The notes: a model not told the origin generated them from the sequence alone. 64,000 bases of DNA from Bordetella genomosp. 4 (GCF_002261185.1 NZ_NEVQ01000008.1:1-64000), one strand, 5' to 3'. Numbered from the stretch's first letter, positions 34,688 through 44,927 are shown. Program-made: numbers and translations.

Positions 34688-35107
34688 ATGACAGACCAAA
34701 GCGAACTGAAAAACATGGGTTTGAAGGCGACTTTTCCTCGCCTGAAAATCCTGGATATCTTCCGCAAAGCAGACCAACGGCACCTGAGCGCCGAGGATGT
34801 TTATCGCGCGCTGATCGGCGAAAACGTCGAAATCGGCTTGGCGACGGTTTATCGCGTGCTGACACAGTTCGAGCAGGCCGGCATCCTGAGCCGCAGCCAA
34901 TTTGACAGCGGCAAGGCGGTTTTCGAACTGAATGACGGCGATCACCACGACCACCTGATCTGCACCAATTGTGGCAAGGTAGTCGAGTTTTCCGATCCCG
35001 ACATTGAGAAACGTCAACACAAAGTGGCAAAAGACAACAATTTTGCCTTGGAAAGCCACGCCATGGTGCTGTATGGCATCTGCGGCGACTGCCAAAAAAG
35101 CCGCTGA
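34688..35107 (+). CDS. fur: Ferric uptake regulator
   Basis: The 139-residue protein has the Fur winged helix ([53 protein letters not shown]) and the metal/dimer domain with [14 protein letters not shown] (Cys92, Cys95) and ICGDC (Cys132, Cys135). It represses iron-uptake genes when Fe2+ is bound. ATG 34688 (MTDQSELKN) is the conserved start; the open frame to 34658 adds 10 non-family residues. It is divergent from bamE. The isochorismate synthase/EntS pair elsewhere is a natural candidate target. Confidence 0.96.
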   Translation: MTDQSELKNMGLKATFPRLKILDIFRKADQRHLSAEDVYRALIGENVEIGLATVYRVLTQFEQAGILSRSQFDSGKAVFELNDGDHHDHLICTNCGKVVEFSDPDIEKRQHKVAKDNNFALESHAMVLYGICGDCQKSR

Positions 35108-35245
35108 CCCAAGCGGTTTGTGGCGGTAGCTGGGCGGTCTGCCGAGCCTCGTGCCGCCGCCACGACGCATGCATGTAGTCAGCAATCGTTACGTATTGCT
35201 CTGACTGTATCGCGGTCTGCTTTTTTGTGCGGGCCGCTGGCCTCA

Positions 35246-35287
35246 AGACGAAAATGCCCCCATGCATGCATGGGGGCATTTTCGTCT
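35246..35287. terminator. 42-bp perfect palindrome between convergent fur and recN
   Basis: AGACGAAAATGCCCCCATGC followed by its exact reverse complement through 35287 forms an uninterrupted palindrome. The inner GC-rich part flanked by A-run and T-run makes it a bidirectional terminator for the two converging genes, ending 7 bp from the recN stop. It could also form a cruciform. Confidence 0.8.
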
Positions 35288-35293
35288 GCAGTC

Positions 35294-36958
35294 CTAGCGT
35301 GCTGCTTGTTCCGCCAAGCCGCCCAGCATTTCGCGCGCATGGTCGCGCGTGGTGGCTGTGATCTTGATGCCGCCTAGCATGCGGGCAATTTCCTCGACGC
35401 GTTGATCGGCGTCCAATTCCGCAATCTGCGATCGCGTGGTGCCTGCCGTTTCTTTTTTGCTGACTCGATATTGCGCATTACCGCAGGCGGCGACCTGCGG
35501 CAAATGGGTGACGCACAACACTTGATGGCGTTCGCCGAGTTCCTTGAGCAGTTGCCCGACGACCTCCGCAACGGCGCCCCCCACACCACTGTCGACTTCG
35601 TCGAAAATCAAAGTGGGCACGCGTGCTGCACGGCTGGCAATGACGGATAGCGCCAGAGATATCCGCGAGAGCTCGCCCCCCGATGCGACTTTGCCCAACG
35701 GGCGCGGCGTGGTGCCGGCATGGCCGGCCACCAGAAATTCGACTTGATCGCTGCCCTGTGCCGAGGGGGCGCTTGCGGAGACGACTGGTTCGAATCGACC
35801 GCCTTGCATGGCGAGCGTCTGCATGGCCTCGGTCACTTGTTTGCCCAGGCTCTTGGCGACTTTGGCACGCGCTGCGGACAATTGTTTGGCCGCGGCGAGA
35901 TATTGCGTTTCGGCTGTCGCGGCGCGCGAGCGCAAGGCGTCTATATCGGCTGCGGCTTGCAGGTCCGCCAACTGGGCATGCACACTGTCGCGCAGCGCCG
36001 GCAAGGCCTCTGGATCGGTTTTGAACTTGCGCGCCATTTCAAACACGGCGCTCATCCGCGTGTCGACTTGGGCCAGGCGCTGCGGATCGAGTTCGACGCG
36101 GCTGACGTAGTTGTTGAGATCCGAGACGGCTTCCGACATGGCAATGCGCGCGGATTCGATTTCGTCGGCAACGCCTTGCAACCCAGCGTCGTGACGCAGC
36201 ATGCTTTGCAGGCGATGCTGAGCCGTATTCAGGCGATGGAGGGCTGAGTCGTCTTCGCCGTCGAGCGCCTCCAGGATCTGTCCAGCGCCGTCCAGCAACG
36301 CCTGGGCATGGGCCAGGCGCGATTGTTCGGATTGCAGGGTGTCCCACTCGTCAGCCTGCAGCGCCAATTGATCGAGCTCGTCGGCTTGCCATTGCAGACG
36401 CTCGCGCTCGGCGGCAAGTCCCGCCGCGTCTTTTTCGGCCAGCTCCAATTGGCGAGCGACCGCCCGCCAGGCTTTCCATGCCTGGGCGACGGCTTGGCGC
36501 AGTTCGGCATGGCCGCCATGAGCGTCCAGCAAGTCTCGCTGCGCATCGGGGCGCATCAGGCTTTGGTGTGCATGCTGCCCATGGATATCCACCAGGCTGT
36601 CACCCAGTTCGCGTAATTGCGTCAGGGTGGCCGGCATGCCGTTGATATAGCCGCGGCTACGGCCTTGTGCATCCACGACGCGGCGTAACGCGAGCTCGTC
36701 TCCGTTGTCCAGGTCATGCTCCGTAAGCCAACTGCGCAGCTCGGCCGAGGTATCGAATAGGGCCGTGATATCGGCGCGAGTCGCTCCTTCGCGCAAGACG
36801 CCAGCGTCGGCGCGTCCGCCCAGCGCCAGTGCCAGGGCATCGATCAAAATGGATTTCCCGGCGCCTGTTTCGCCCGAAAAAACGGTAAAACCCGGGCCGA
36901 AGTGAATCTCGGCCTGTTCGACGATGACAAAATCGCGAATATGCAGGGTGCGCAACAT
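35294..36958 (-). CDS. recN: DNA repair protein RecN
   Basis: The 554-residue SMC-like ATPase has Walker A FSGETGAGKSILIDALALAL near residue 30, a central coiled-coil arm (about residues 150-370), a C-terminal KVASGGELSRISLAL signature and Walker B TLIFDEVDSGVGG. It acts in double-strand break repair. It starts 18 bp after nadK in the same direction, and the two probably share a transcript. Confidence 0.96.
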   Translation of the reverse strand: MLRTLHIRDFVIVEQAEIHFGPGFTVFSGETGAGKSILIDALALALGGRADAGVLREGATRADITALFDTSAELRSWLTEHDLDNGDELALRRVVDAQGRSRGYINGMPATLTQLRELGDSLVDIHGQHAHQSLMRPDAQRDLLDAHGGHAELRQAVAQAWKAWRAVARQLELAEKDAAGLAAERERLQWQADELDQLALQADEWDTLQSEQSRLAHAQALLDGAGQILEALDGEDDSALHRLNTAQHRLQSMLRHDAGLQGVADEIESARIAMSEAVSDLNNYVSRVELDPQRLAQVDTRMSAVFEMARKFKTDPEALPALRDSVHAQLADLQAAADIDALRSRAATAETQYLAAAKQLSAARAKVAKSLGKQVTEAMQTLAMQGGRFEPVVSASAPSAQGSDQVEFLVAGHAGTTPRPLGKVASGGELSRISLALSVIASRAARVPTLIFDEVDSGVGGAVAEVVGQLLKELGERHQVLCVTHLPQVAACGNAQYRVSKKETAGTTRSQIAELDADQRVEEIARMLGGIKITATTRDHAREMLGGLAEQAAR

Positions 36959-36976
36959 AGGTGATAGTCGGTACGG

Positions 36977-37876
36977 TTATTCCACGCTGTCAGACGCCTG
37001 AGGCATCAGATTCCAATGCAGCTTGCGACGCAGAGTTGAAAAGAAGCTGTAGCCCTCCGGGTGCACGAACCGGATCGTATGCGGCGCACGTTGCACGGAA
37101 ATGCGATCGCCCGGCTGCAAATCGGACCATGTCTGCATGTCGAAATGCACGCTCGCGCCGGTCTCGACGCGGCCGATGGCTGTCAGCGTCATGCTGAGTA
37201 CCCCCGTGCCCGGGATGACGATCGGACGGTTGGACAGGGTCTGCGGCGCCACGGGAACCAGCACCATGGCGTCCAGGCCCGGGTGCAAAATCGGACCATT
37301 GGCAGACAATGCATAGGCCGTGGATCCCGTTGGTGTGGCGATGATGAGGCCGTCGGCGCGCTGCGCATACATGAAAGCCCCGTCTACCTCGACACGGACT
37401 TCGATCATGCCGCCGCGTCCGGCGCGGTTGAGCACCACATCGTTCAGGGCAGGCGCGGTGTACATCATTTGGTCGCCGCGCCAGACACAGCCCTCCAGGA
37501 GCATGCGGTCTTCGGCGCGATAGTTGCCCTCGATGATGCGGGCCAGGGCGTTTTGCGATTCTTGCACGGGGATGTCGGTGATGAAACCGAGCCGGCCGTG
37601 GTTGATGCCTACGATCGACAAGCCAAACGGGGCGAGCGTACGGGCAGCGCCCAGCACCGTGCCGTCGCCGCCCATGACGACAGCCAATGAGGCGGTTTCG
37701 CCGATTTCTTTCAGGGTGGCCACGGGATAATCGCGCAGACCCGTGTTCTGGGCAGTGTCGGCGTCGATCAATACTTGCCGGCCGGCTTTGATCAGCATTT
37801 CTGCCAGGGTGCGCAGCGGCGCGTCCAGGCCCGTATCCTGGTGTCTGCCAATCAGGGCAACAATGGGAAAATGCAT
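36977..37876 (-). CDS. nadK: NAD kinase
   Basis: The 299-residue enzyme phosphorylates NAD to NADP with ATP or polyphosphate. The hallmark GGDGT is in [14 protein letters not shown] (about residues 68-81), [10 protein letters not shown] follows, and the NAD pocket [15 protein letters not shown] is intact. It is the first gene of a nadK-recN pair, divergent from hrcA across about 130 bp. Confidence 0.96.
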   Translation of the reverse strand: MHFPIVALIGRHQDTGLDAPLRTLAEMLIKAGRQVLIDADTAQNTGLRDYPVATLKEIGETASLAVVMGGDGTVLGAARTLAPFGLSIVGINHGRLGFITDIPVQESQNALARIIEGNYRAEDRMLLEGCVWRGDQMMYTAPALNDVVLNRAGRGGMIEVRVEVDGAFMYAQRADGLIIATPTGSTAYALSANGPILHPGLDAMVLVPVAPQTLSNRPIVIPGTGVLSMTLTAIGRVETGASVHFDMQTWSDLQPGDRISVQRAPHTIRFVHPEGYSFFSTLRRKLHWNLMPQASDSVE

Positions 37877-38004
37877 GGCGAAAAGGACCGATAATCAATA
37901 GGAACGGCACGTTGGCCGGGTCGATTCGCCGATTATATGGGGCGGCTTACCCGGCTGCAGGACAAAAATCGCCCATTTCTGAAAGTTTCCCTACAATAGT
38001 CGTC

Positions 38005-39012
38005 ATGGATGATCGCGCCCGCGCATTACTTAAAGCCCTGATAGAACGTCACATTGCCGATGGACAACCGGTAGGGTCGCGCACGCTATCCAAGGTCTTT
38101 GATCTGTCTCCCGCCACGATACGCAATGTCATGGCGGACCTCGAGGACCTGGGGCTCATACACAGCCCGCACACATCGGCAGGCCGCGTGCCTACGCCGC
38201 GGGGCTATCGCATGTTTGTCGACTCGCTGCTGGCGGTGCAGCCGTACGAGTTTCAACCACAGCAATTCGGCGAGGCTGCCTTGACGGCTACCGAGCCTTC
38301 GCGAGCGGTCAACGCCGCGGCGGCGCTGTTGTCCAATCTGACGCAGTTCGCGGGCGTGGTGTTGACACCCAAGCGCGCACAGGTATTTCGTCAAATTGAA
38401 TTCATCCGCTTGTCGGACAAACGGGTGCTGCTCATCATCGTCACCCCCGACGGCGACGTCCAGAACCGGATCCTGACTGTCCAGCGCGACTATTCGGAGG
38501 CCGAGCTCGTCGAGGCCGGCAATTTCTTCAACGTGCATTTCGCGGGCAAATCCTTCGATGCGGTGCGCCGGACCTTGACGACCGAGCTAGCGCAATTGCG
38601 CGAAGACATATCGCGTCTGATGCAGGCCGCGGTCGAGGCCGGAGCCGAGGCCGCCGAGGATGGCGACGATGTGATCATTTCGGGTGAACGCAAGCTGCTC
38701 GACGTGACGGATATCGCGTCCGATATGGATCGCCTGCGCAAAATGTTTTCCTTGTTCGAGAAGAAAACCGATCTGCTGCAGTTGCTGGATACTTCCAGCC
38801 GTGCCCAAGGGGTGCAGATCTATATCGGCGGCGAATCGCAGTTGCTGCCCATGGAAGAAGTATCCGTGATCACCGCTCCCTACGGGGTCGATGGCAGGGT
38901 GATCGGTACCCTGGGGGTCATCGGACCCACCCGCATGGCTTACGAGCGCGTCATTCCTATTGTCGACATCACGGCGCGTCTGCTGTCCAACGCATTCAGC
39001 CATAATCATTAA
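38005..39012 (+). CDS. hrcA: Heat-inducible transcription repressor HrcA
   Basis: The 335-residue protein has the N-terminal winged helix ([52 protein letters not shown]) and the dimer and GAF-like domains ending [20 protein letters not shown]. It represses CIRCE-controlled chaperone genes. ATG 38005 (MDDRARALL) is the conserved start. No CIRCE (TTAGCACTC-N9-GAGTGCTAA) is seen before the dnaK cluster here, so its targets (probably groESL) lie outside the window. Confidence 0.95.
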   Translation: MDDRARALLKALIERHIADGQPVGSRTLSKVFDLSPATIRNVMADLEDLGLIHSPHTSAGRVPTPRGYRMFVDSLLAVQPYEFQPQQFGEAALTATEPSRAVNAAAALLSNLTQFAGVVLTPKRAQVFRQIEFIRLSDKRVLLIIVTPDGDVQNRILTVQRDYSEAELVEAGNFFNVHFAGKSFDAVRRTLTTELAQLREDISRLMQAAVEAGAEAAEDGDDVIISGERKLLDVTDIASDMDRLRKMFSLFEKKTDLLQLLDTSSRAQGVQIYIGGESQLLPMEEVSVITAPYGVDGRVIGTLGVIGPTRMAYERVIPIVDITARLLSNAFSHNH

Positions 39013-39069
39013 GATTAAGCCGGATCATTGAGCCGGCTCTCCGGCAGCTTGGTTCTTGAGAGGTATTTC

Positions 39070-40176
39070 GTGTTTTTGCGCTTGTTCAAGTATTTATGGC
39101 CTGAGCGTTACCTGCCCGAACCCCCACAGACGGATCCTTTTGACGAAAATCCCTCCCCGCGAGAGGCAGGGCCTGTCGGCGTCCTGCTGGTCAATCTGGG
39201 AACGCCGGCCAGTCCGACGCCACGCGATATACGCCGTTACCTGGCCGAGTTCTTGTCCGATCCCCGAGTGATCGAGATTCCGCGTTATTTATGGCTGCCG
39301 ATCTTGCATTGCCTGGTGCTGGCCAGGCGCCCGCGCCGTTTGCAACCGCGTTATGCGGGAATATGGATGGAGGAAGGCTCGCCTTTGATGGTGTATAGCC
39401 GCCGTCAGGCCGAGGGCGTGCAGCGTGCGCTGCAGGCACGTGGGATGGCGGTGCGGGTCGAGCTCGCCATGCGCTATGGCGAGCCGTCTATCGAGCAGGC
39501 CATCACGAGATTGCGGCAACAAGGTTGCCAGCGCATCTTGACCGTCCCGCTGTACCCTCAGTATGCCGCGAGCACGACGGCGACTGTGGTTGATGCCGTC
39601 ACGGGTCATGTGGCCAAGTTGCGGGATCAGCCCGAGCTGCGATTTATCAAGCGATTCCATCAAGACTCAGGGTACCTCGATGCTTTGGCGCGTCAGATCT
39701 CGGACTATTGGCAGACGAAGGGGCGTCCGCAGAAACTGGTCATGAGCTTTCATGGCTTGCCCCGTTATTCGGTCGAATTGGGTGATCCGTATTACCGGGA
39801 CTGCCTGGAAACGGCGCGCTTGCTACGCGAACGCCTGGCGTTGACGCCCGATCAGGTCGAGGTGACATTTCAGAGCCGCTTTGGCGCTGCCCGCTGGCTG
39901 GAGCCCTATACGGAACCCACGCTGAAAACCCTGGCGGGTCAAGGCGTTACCGAAGTTGACGTGGTGTGCCCGGGTTTTGTCGCCGATTGTCTGGAGACCC
40001 TGGAGGAAATCAGCCAGGAATGCCGTGACGCTTTCCTGGCAGCGGGAGGGCGTCAGTTCAGATATATCCCGGCACTGAACGATCGTCCCGATTGGATCGA
40101 AGGACTGGCGGCGTTGGTCGACAATCACTTACAAGGTTGGACCCCGCGAACCGTCGCAGGTCGTACACTAGAATAG
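39070..40176 (+). CDS. hemH: Ferrochelatase
   Basis: The 368-residue enzyme (GTG 39070 with GAGAGG 6 bp upstream) inserts Fe2+ into protoporphyrin IX. Conserved text is GVLLVNLGTPASPTPRDIRR, LTVPLYPQYAASTTATV, the catalytic His in VMSFHGLPRYSVELGDPY, and the C-terminal VCPGFVADCLETLEEI (catalytic Glu). The in-frame TTG at 39028 would add 14 unusual residues. It follows hrcA by 57 bp. An inverted repeat GCTCCGCCGA/TCGGCGGGGC follows the gene. Confidence 0.95.
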   Translation: MFLRLFKYLWPERYLPEPPQTDPFDENPSPREAGPVGVLLVNLGTPASPTPRDIRRYLAEFLSDPRVIEIPRYLWLPILHCLVLARRPRRLQPRYAGIWMEEGSPLMVYSRRQAEGVQRALQARGMAVRVELAMRYGEPSIEQAITRLRQQGCQRILTVPLYPQYAASTTATVVDAVTGHVAKLRDQPELRFIKRFHQDSGYLDALARQISDYWQTKGRPQKLVMSFHGLPRYSVELGDPYYRDCLETARLLRERLALTPDQVEVTFQSRFGAARWLEPYTEPTLKTLAGQGVTEVDVVCPGFVADCLETLEEISQECRDAFLAAGGRQFRYIPALNDRPDWIEGLAALVDNHLQGWTPRTVAGRTLE

Positions 40177-40244
40177 AACGTGAGAGCTCCGCCGAAGCAG
40201 CGTCGGCGGGGCATGAGTGAACGGCAGCTTTCAGGGGATCGCGA

Positions 40245-40493
40245 ATGAGCACATCCAATAAACCTGGGACGCAGGCGCCGCACCGGCCCGAATCTCCCAC
40301 CAAACAGGACGAGCGTGTCGAAGGCGAACTCGACAAGGCGCTCGATGAGACCTTTCCCGCGAGTGACCCCGCGGCTACAGTCGCGCCGAGCGCGGACGCT
40401 CAGGATGGCGAGGAAGACGCGCTGGACGAGGCGCTGGAAGAAAGCTTTCCTGCCAGCGATCCGCCCGCGCCCGCCCAGCCCAAGGAAAAGTAG
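40245..40493 (+). CDS. Small acidic protein with duplicated FPASDP motif
   Basis: An 82-residue soluble, strongly acidic protein. An internal duplication is clear: DKALDETFPASDPAA and DEALEESFPASDPPAP about 32 residues apart, with Pro/Ala-rich surroundings and a basic start. The FPASDP motif is shared by many small proteobacterial proteins of unknown function; I know of no assigned activity. The ATG has a GAUCGCGA-type weak ribosome site. It sits between hemH and the grpE heat-shock promoter. Confidence 0.75.
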   Translation: MSTSNKPGTQAPHRPESPTKQDERVEGELDKALDETFPASDPAATVAPSADAQDGEEDALDEALEESFPASDPPAPAQPKEK

Positions 40494-40513
40494 CCCTATC
40501 TGCCGCATGGCCT

Positions 40514-40541
40514 CTTGAAATAGCCTATAAGGCCCCCATTA
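40514..40541 (+). promoter_or_regulatory. Sigma-32 (heat-shock) promoter of grpE
   Basis: CTTGAAA (40514-40520), 13 bp, then CCCCATTA (40534-40541) is a close match to the RpoH consensus CTTGAAA-N11-14-CCCCATnT. It is 36 bp before the grpE start. An inverted repeat AGGCCCC/GGGGCCT (40530-40536 and 40544-40550) overlaps the -10 element and could influence its use or end upstream transcripts. Confidence 0.8.
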
Positions 40542-40577
40542 TCGGGGCCTACGCTATTGTTTTTTGGAGGATCTCCC

Positions 40578-41129
40578 ATGACGGCATCTCAAGAGCCTGT
40601 CGATCAAGCCCCCGAGTCCGAGGACCAAGGCGCCGCCGCGCCCGTCACCATCGAGTCGCTGCAGGCCGAAATTGCCGCGTTGCGTGCCGAGCTCGAGGCC
40701 GCCCAGGCCACCGTCACTGGACAGCAAGACCAACTACTGCGTACCCACGCCGAGGCCGAAAACGTCCGCCGTCGCGCCCAGGAGGACGTATCCAAGGCAC
40801 GCAAGTTCGGTATTGAGTCCTTTGCCGAAAGCCTGGTCCCCGTCAAAGACAGCCTCGAAGCCGCGCTAGCGCAGGCAGACCAGACCCTGGAAGCCCTGCG
40901 CGAGGGTGTCGAAGTGACGCTCAAGCAGTTGAGCGGCGCATTCGAGCGCAATCTGCTCAAGGAAATCGCGCCGGTGCAGGGCGACAAGTTCGACCCGCAC
41001 CTGCATCAGGCTATTTCCTCTGTGCCCGCCGAGCAGCCCGCCAATACGATCGTGCAGACGCTGCAAAAGGGCTACGTGATCGCCGACCGTACCCTGCGGC
41101 CGGCCTTGGTGATCGTTTCCGCAGGCTGA
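40578..41129 (+). CDS. grpE: GrpE nucleotide exchange factor
   Basis: The 183-residue cochaperone has the long N-terminal helix ([20 protein letters not shown]) and the GrpE signature region [20 protein letters not shown] and [15 protein letters not shown], with a C-terminal beta domain ([19 protein letters not shown]). It releases ADP from DnaK. ATG 40578 has GGAGGATC 9 bp upstream. It is transcribed from the sigma-32 promoter just upstream, and heads the grpE-trx-dnaK-dnaJ block. Confidence 0.96.
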   Translation: MTASQEPVDQAPESEDQGAAAPVTIESLQAEIAALRAELEAAQATVTGQQDQLLRTHAEAENVRRRAQEDVSKARKFGIESFAESLVPVKDSLEAALAQADQTLEALREGVEVTLKQLSGAFERNLLKEIAPVQGDKFDPHLHQAISSVPAEQPANTIVQTLQKGYVIADRTLRPALVIVSAG

Positions 41130-41142
41130 TCGGCGCGCGACC

Positions 41143-41556
41143 ATGTCTGGCTCCACATCCTTCGATCCGTCTCAGGTCTTTGAGGTGTTCGCCATGCGTG
41201 CCGTCGGCACCGCCGATATTGACCAGGCGGTGATCGAGGCACCGGGCGACGACCTGCGGTGCGTATTCTTGTGGGGCCAGGATTGTTACAACTGCAATTT
41301 GTTCAAGCAGGCCGCGCTATTGCATCAGCGGGCCTTGCTGGATCTGGGGTTGAGCTGGTTTCAGGCTGATGTCTACGCCGACGAGGCGTTAGGACGGCGA
41401 TTTGCCTTGCATGGTGTGCCGACTTTTGTGTTCTATCGTGGTGGCAAGCGGCTGGGACGTATTACCAGTTGGCCCGGTCTGCCGCAATTTGTGGCGGCAG
41501 TCAGCCGGTTGCAGAGCGCAGCGCCCGTCGAGCAGAAAAGCACGCCAGGGTCTTGA
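41143..41556 (+). CDS. Thioredoxin-like protein between grpE and dnaK
   Basis: The 137-residue protein has a thioredoxin fold with the active site Cys48-Tyr-Asn-Cys51 (WGQDCYNCNLF) rather than WCGPC, and the cis-Pro segment HGVPTFVFYRGGKRLGR. There is no signal peptide, so it is cytoplasmic. It is 13 bp after grpE, so it should be heat-induced with the chaperones. It may protect or reduce thiols in DnaK/DnaJ clients or DnaJ zinc sites; that is inference. Confidence 0.85.
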   Translation: MSGSTSFDPSQVFEVFAMRAVGTADIDQAVIEAPGDDLRCVFLWGQDCYNCNLFKQAALLHQRALLDLGLSWFQADVYADEALGRRFALHGVPTFVFYRGGKRLGRITSWPGLPQFVAAVSRLQSAAPVEQKSTPGS

Positions 41557-41647
41557 AAAACCCCATTGGCAGCCCCAGTTAGGTTGAGACTGAGTTTTTT
41601 CCCCAATTTTCTGTACTTACGAAATCAATATTCAAGGTATTCCAACC

Positions 41648-43570
41648 ATGAGCAAAATCATCGGCATCGACTTGGGCACGACCAACAGCTGCGTGGCTGT
41701 CATGGACGGTAGCCAGGTCAAAATCATCGAAAACGCCGAAGGTGCCCGTACCACCCCCTCCATCGTTGCCTACATGGACGATGGCGAGACCCTGGTCGGC
41801 GCGCCCGCCAAGCGTCAAGCAGTGACCAACCCCAAAAACACCCTGTACGCTGTCAAGCGTCTGATCGGCCGTAAATTCGACGAAAAAGCCGTTCAGAAAG
41901 ACATCGACCTGATGCCCTACAGCATCGTCAAGGCCGACAACGGCGATGCCTGGGTTGAAGTGCGCGGCAAGAAAATCGCGCCTCCCCAAGTCTCCGCCGA
42001 CGTGCTGCGCAAAATGAAGAAAACCGCCGAGGACTACCTGGGCGAAGAAGTCACCGAAGCCGTGATCACGGTGCCGGCCTACTTCAACGACAGCCAGCGT
42101 CAGGCAACGAAGGACGCCGGCCGTATCGCCGGCCTGGAAGTCAAGCGCATCATCAACGAGCCCACAGCTGCCGCGTTGGCGTTCGGCCTGGACAAGTCCG
42201 AAAAGGGCGATCGCAAGATCGCTGTGTATGACTTGGGCGGTGGTACGTTCGACGTGTCCATCATCGAAATCGCTGACGTGGACGGCGAAAAGCAGTTCGA
42301 AGTTCTGTCGACCAACGGCGACACCTTCCTCGGTGGCGAGGACTTCGACCAGCGCATCATCGATTACATCATCGGCGAATTCAAGAAAGAGCAAGGCGTG
42401 GATCTGTCCAAGGACGTCCTGGCCCTGCAACGCCTGAAAGAAGCCGCTGAAAAAGCCAAGATCGAGCTGTCGTCCAGCCAACAGACCGAAATCAACCTGC
42501 CGTACATCACGGCAGATGCTTCCGGTCCCAAGCACTTGAACCTGAAGATCACGCGCGCCAAGCTGGAGGCCTTGGTCGAAGAACTGATCGAGCGCACGAT
42601 CGAGCCCTGCCGCGTGGCCATCAAGGACGCTGGCGTCAAGGTCTCTGAGATCGACGACGTGATCCTGGTCGGCGGTATGACCCGTATGCCCAAGGTGCAG
42701 GAAAAGGTCAAAGAGTTCTTTGGCAAGGATCCGCGCAAGGACATCAACCCCGACGAAGCCGTGGCTGCTGGTGCCGCGATTCAGGGCTCGGTGTTGTCGG
42801 GCGATCGCAAAGACGTGCTGCTCCTGGACGTGACGCCTCTGTCTCTGGGTATCGAAACCCTGGGCGGCGTGATGACCAAGATGATCCAGAAGAACACCAC
42901 GATCCCGACACGTTTCTCGCAGACGTTCTCGACCGCTGACGACAATCAGCCGGCCGTGACGATCAAGGTGTTCCAGGGCGAGCGCGAAATCGCTGCCGGC
43001 AACAAGAGCTTGGGCGAATTCAACCTCGAGGGTATTCCGCCGGCTCCGCGTGGCCTGCCGCAGATCGAAGTCACGTTCGACATCGATGCCAACGGCATTC
43101 TGCACGTGTCCGCCAAAGACAAGGGTACCGGCAAGGAAAACAAGATCACCATCAAGGCCAACTCTGGTTTGTCCGAGGACGAAATCCAGCGCATGGTCAA
43201 AGATGCCGAGGCGAATGCCGAGGAAGATCACCGCATTGCCGAGCTGGCTCAGACCCGCAACCAGGCCGATGCGCTGGTGCATGCCACCCGCAAATCGCTG
43301 ACCGAGTATGGCGACAAGCTCGAGGCCTCTGAAAAAGAGTCCATCGAAGCCGCCATCAAGGAAGTCGAGGATGTGCTCAAGGACGGCGACAAGGCTGCGA
43401 TCGATGCCAAGGTAGAGGCGCTGTCGACGGCTTCGCAGAAACTCGGCGAAAAGATGTACGCCGATATGCAGGCTGCCCAGGCTGCCCAGCAGGCTGGCGG
43501 CGCAGAAGCCAAGCCGGCTGACGACAACGTGGTCGACGCTGACTTCAAAGAAGTCAAGCGCGACCAATAA
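41648..43570 (+). CDS. dnaK: Molecular chaperone DnaK (Hsp70)
   Basis: The 640-residue Hsp70 is full length. The N-terminal phosphate loop [17 protein letters not shown], the [14 protein letters not shown] segment, [14 protein letters not shown] and the interdomain linker/substrate region ([20 protein letters not shown]) are intact, ending in the Gln/Ala lid and VVDADFKEV tail. It binds unfolded proteins with ATP. The ATG follows a 91-bp gap containing a GTTGAGA and CCCCAATTT pair that may be a weaker sigma-32 promoter. A long antisense open frame over it is not a gene. Confidence 0.97.
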   Translation: MSKIIGIDLGTTNSCVAVMDGSQVKIIENAEGARTTPSIVAYMDDGETLVGAPAKRQAVTNPKNTLYAVKRLIGRKFDEKAVQKDIDLMPYSIVKADNGDAWVEVRGKKIAPPQVSADVLRKMKKTAEDYLGEEVTEAVITVPAYFNDSQRQATKDAGRIAGLEVKRIINEPTAAALAFGLDKSEKGDRKIAVYDLGGGTFDVSIIEIADVDGEKQFEVLSTNGDTFLGGEDFDQRIIDYIIGEFKKEQGVDLSKDVLALQRLKEAAEKAKIELSSSQQTEINLPYITADASGPKHLNLKITRAKLEALVEELIERTIEPCRVAIKDAGVKVSEIDDVILVGGMTRMPKVQEKVKEFFGKDPRKDINPDEAVAAGAAIQGSVLSGDRKDVLLLDVTPLSLGIETLGGVMTKMIQKNTTIPTRFSQTFSTADDNQPAVTIKVFQGEREIAAGNKSLGEFNLEGIPPAPRGLPQIEVTFDIDANGILHVSAKDKGTGKENKITIKANSGLSEDEIQRMVKDAEANAEEDHRIAELAQTRNQADALVHATRKSLTEYGDKLEASEKESIEAAIKEVEDVLKDGDKAAIDAKVEALSTASQKLGEKMYADMQAAQAAQQAGGAEAKPADDNVVDADFKEVKRDQ

Positions 43571-43605
43571 GTCGGGCAATAACGGCCGTCTATGACGCCT
43601 GATCT

Positions 43606-43638
43606 CGCCCGGTACCCGGAATTTCCGGTTACCGGGCG
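43606..43638. other. Stem-loop between dnaK and dnaJ
   Basis: CGCCCGGTA at 43606-43614 pairs with TACCGGGCG at 43630-43638, with a nested CCGGAA/TTCCGG inside. No T-run follows, so this is more likely an mRNA processing or stabilising structure, or an attenuator, than a full terminator. Confidence 0.6.
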
Positions 43639-43688
43639 GATTCGTTCTGTATCACCGAGGTTATAGCTCGTTTTCGGGCTGATTCATT

Positions 43689-44819
43689 ATGGCAAAACGC
43701 GATTACTACGAAGCTTTAGGCGTGGCAAAAAACGCCACGGACGACGAGCTGAAAAAGGCCTACCGCAAGCTGGCCATGAAATACCATCCGGACCGTAATC
43801 CGGACAGCAAAGACGCCGAAGAAAAGTTCAAGGAAATCAAGGAAGCCTACGAAGTCCTGGGCGACGAACAAAAGCGGGCGGCATACGACCGTTATGGCCA
43901 TGCGGGCGTTGATCCCAATGCTGCGGGCATGGGCGGCGCAGGTATGGGCGGCGGCTTTGCCGACGCCTTTGGCGACATTTTCGGCGAAATTTTTGGTGGG
44001 GCAGGCGGCCGTCGCGGAGGCGGTGGTCCCCAGGTATACCGCGGCGCTGACCTCAAGTACGCCCTGGAAATCACGCTTGAGCAAGCTGCCCAAGGCTTTG
44101 ACACCGAAATCCGTGTGCCGAGCTGGGAAAATTGCGACACCTGCCACGGCAGCGGCGCCAAGCCCGGCACCTCGCCCAAGACCTGCCATACCTGCGGCGG
44201 TTCAGGCGCAGTGCGGATGCAGCAAGGCTTTTTCAGTGTGCAGCAGACATGCCCGACCTGCCACGGCAGCGGCAAGGAAGTCACCGATCCATGCACGGCA
44301 TGCGATGGCGTCGGCCGCATCCGCCGGAACAAGACCCTGCAGGTCAAGATCCCGGCCGGTATCGACGACGGCATGCGTATCCGATCGAGTGGCAACGGCG
44401 AACCCGGCATCAATGGCGGGCCGTCGGGGGATCTCTATGTCGAGATCCATATCAAGCAGCACAAGATCTTCCAGCGCGACGATGACGATTTGCATTGCGA
44501 ATTGACCATCCCGTTCACCACGGCGGCATTGGGCGGCGAGCTGCAGGTGCCCACGCTTGGCGGCAAGGCCGAAATCTCGATCCCCGAGGGTACGCAATCG
44601 GGCAAGACGTTCCGTTTGCGTGGCAAGGGTATTCGCGGCGTGCGCGCCAGCTATCCGGGTGATCTGTATTGCCATGTCGTCGTCGAAACGCCCGTGCGGC
44701 TGAGCGACGAGCAGAAAGCGATCTTGCGCCAATTCGAGGCTTCGCTGGGAGACGGCGGCGAGCGTCACTCACCACAAAGCAAATCCTGGACGGATCGAGT
44801 CAAAGAGTTTTTTAGTTGA
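43689..44819 (+). CDS. dnaJ: Molecular chaperone DnaJ (Hsp40)
   Basis: The 376-residue protein has a J domain with His33-Pro-Asp35 (KYHPDRNPD), a Gly-rich linker ([20 protein letters not shown]), and four CxxCxGxG zinc repeats ([32 protein letters not shown]). The C-terminal client-binding domains follow. It stimulates the DnaK ATPase. It is 118 bp after dnaK with a stem-loop between. A strong terminator ends the block. Confidence 0.97.
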   Translation: MAKRDYYEALGVAKNATDDELKKAYRKLAMKYHPDRNPDSKDAEEKFKEIKEAYEVLGDEQKRAAYDRYGHAGVDPNAAGMGGAGMGGGFADAFGDIFGEIFGGAGGRRGGGGPQVYRGADLKYALEITLEQAAQGFDTEIRVPSWENCDTCHGSGAKPGTSPKTCHTCGGSGAVRMQQGFFSVQQTCPTCHGSGKEVTDPCTACDGVGRIRRNKTLQVKIPAGIDDGMRIRSSGNGEPGINGGPSGDLYVEIHIKQHKIFQRDDDDLHCELTIPFTTAALGGELQVPTLGGKAEISIPEGTQSGKTFRLRGKGIRGVRASYPGDLYCHVVVETPVRLSDEQKAILRQFEASLGDGGERHSPQSKSWTDRVKEFFS

Positions 44820-44893
44820 AGTGTCGGTCAGGCGGATGCTCCGCGTTGCGGAGCATCGGTCTTGGCTGAATCGTGCTTCGGCCCGATATGAAG

Positions 44894-44927
44894 AAAGCCC
44901 CCTGTCAAATACATGACAGGGGGCTTT
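44894..44927. terminator. Bidirectional terminator between dnaJ and the DUF4148 cluster
   Basis: AAAGCCCCCTGTCA at 44894-44907 pairs perfectly with TGACAGGGGGCTTT at 44914-44927, 6-nt loop, then TT. The A/T arms serve both the plus-strand dnaJ and the minus-strand DUF4148 gene. Confidence 0.9.

Noticed and set aside
41579-43579. A 666-codon antisense open frame opposite dnaK
   Set aside because: It is the mirror of the very regular codon usage of dnaK; long antisense frames over dnaK are a known artefact. No ribosome site, and the text is Gly/Val/Leu/Asp low-complexity.
44132-44505. Alternative frames inside dnaJ rich in Arg/Pro
   Set aside because: They come from reading the Cys/Gly repeats of dnaJ in other frames.
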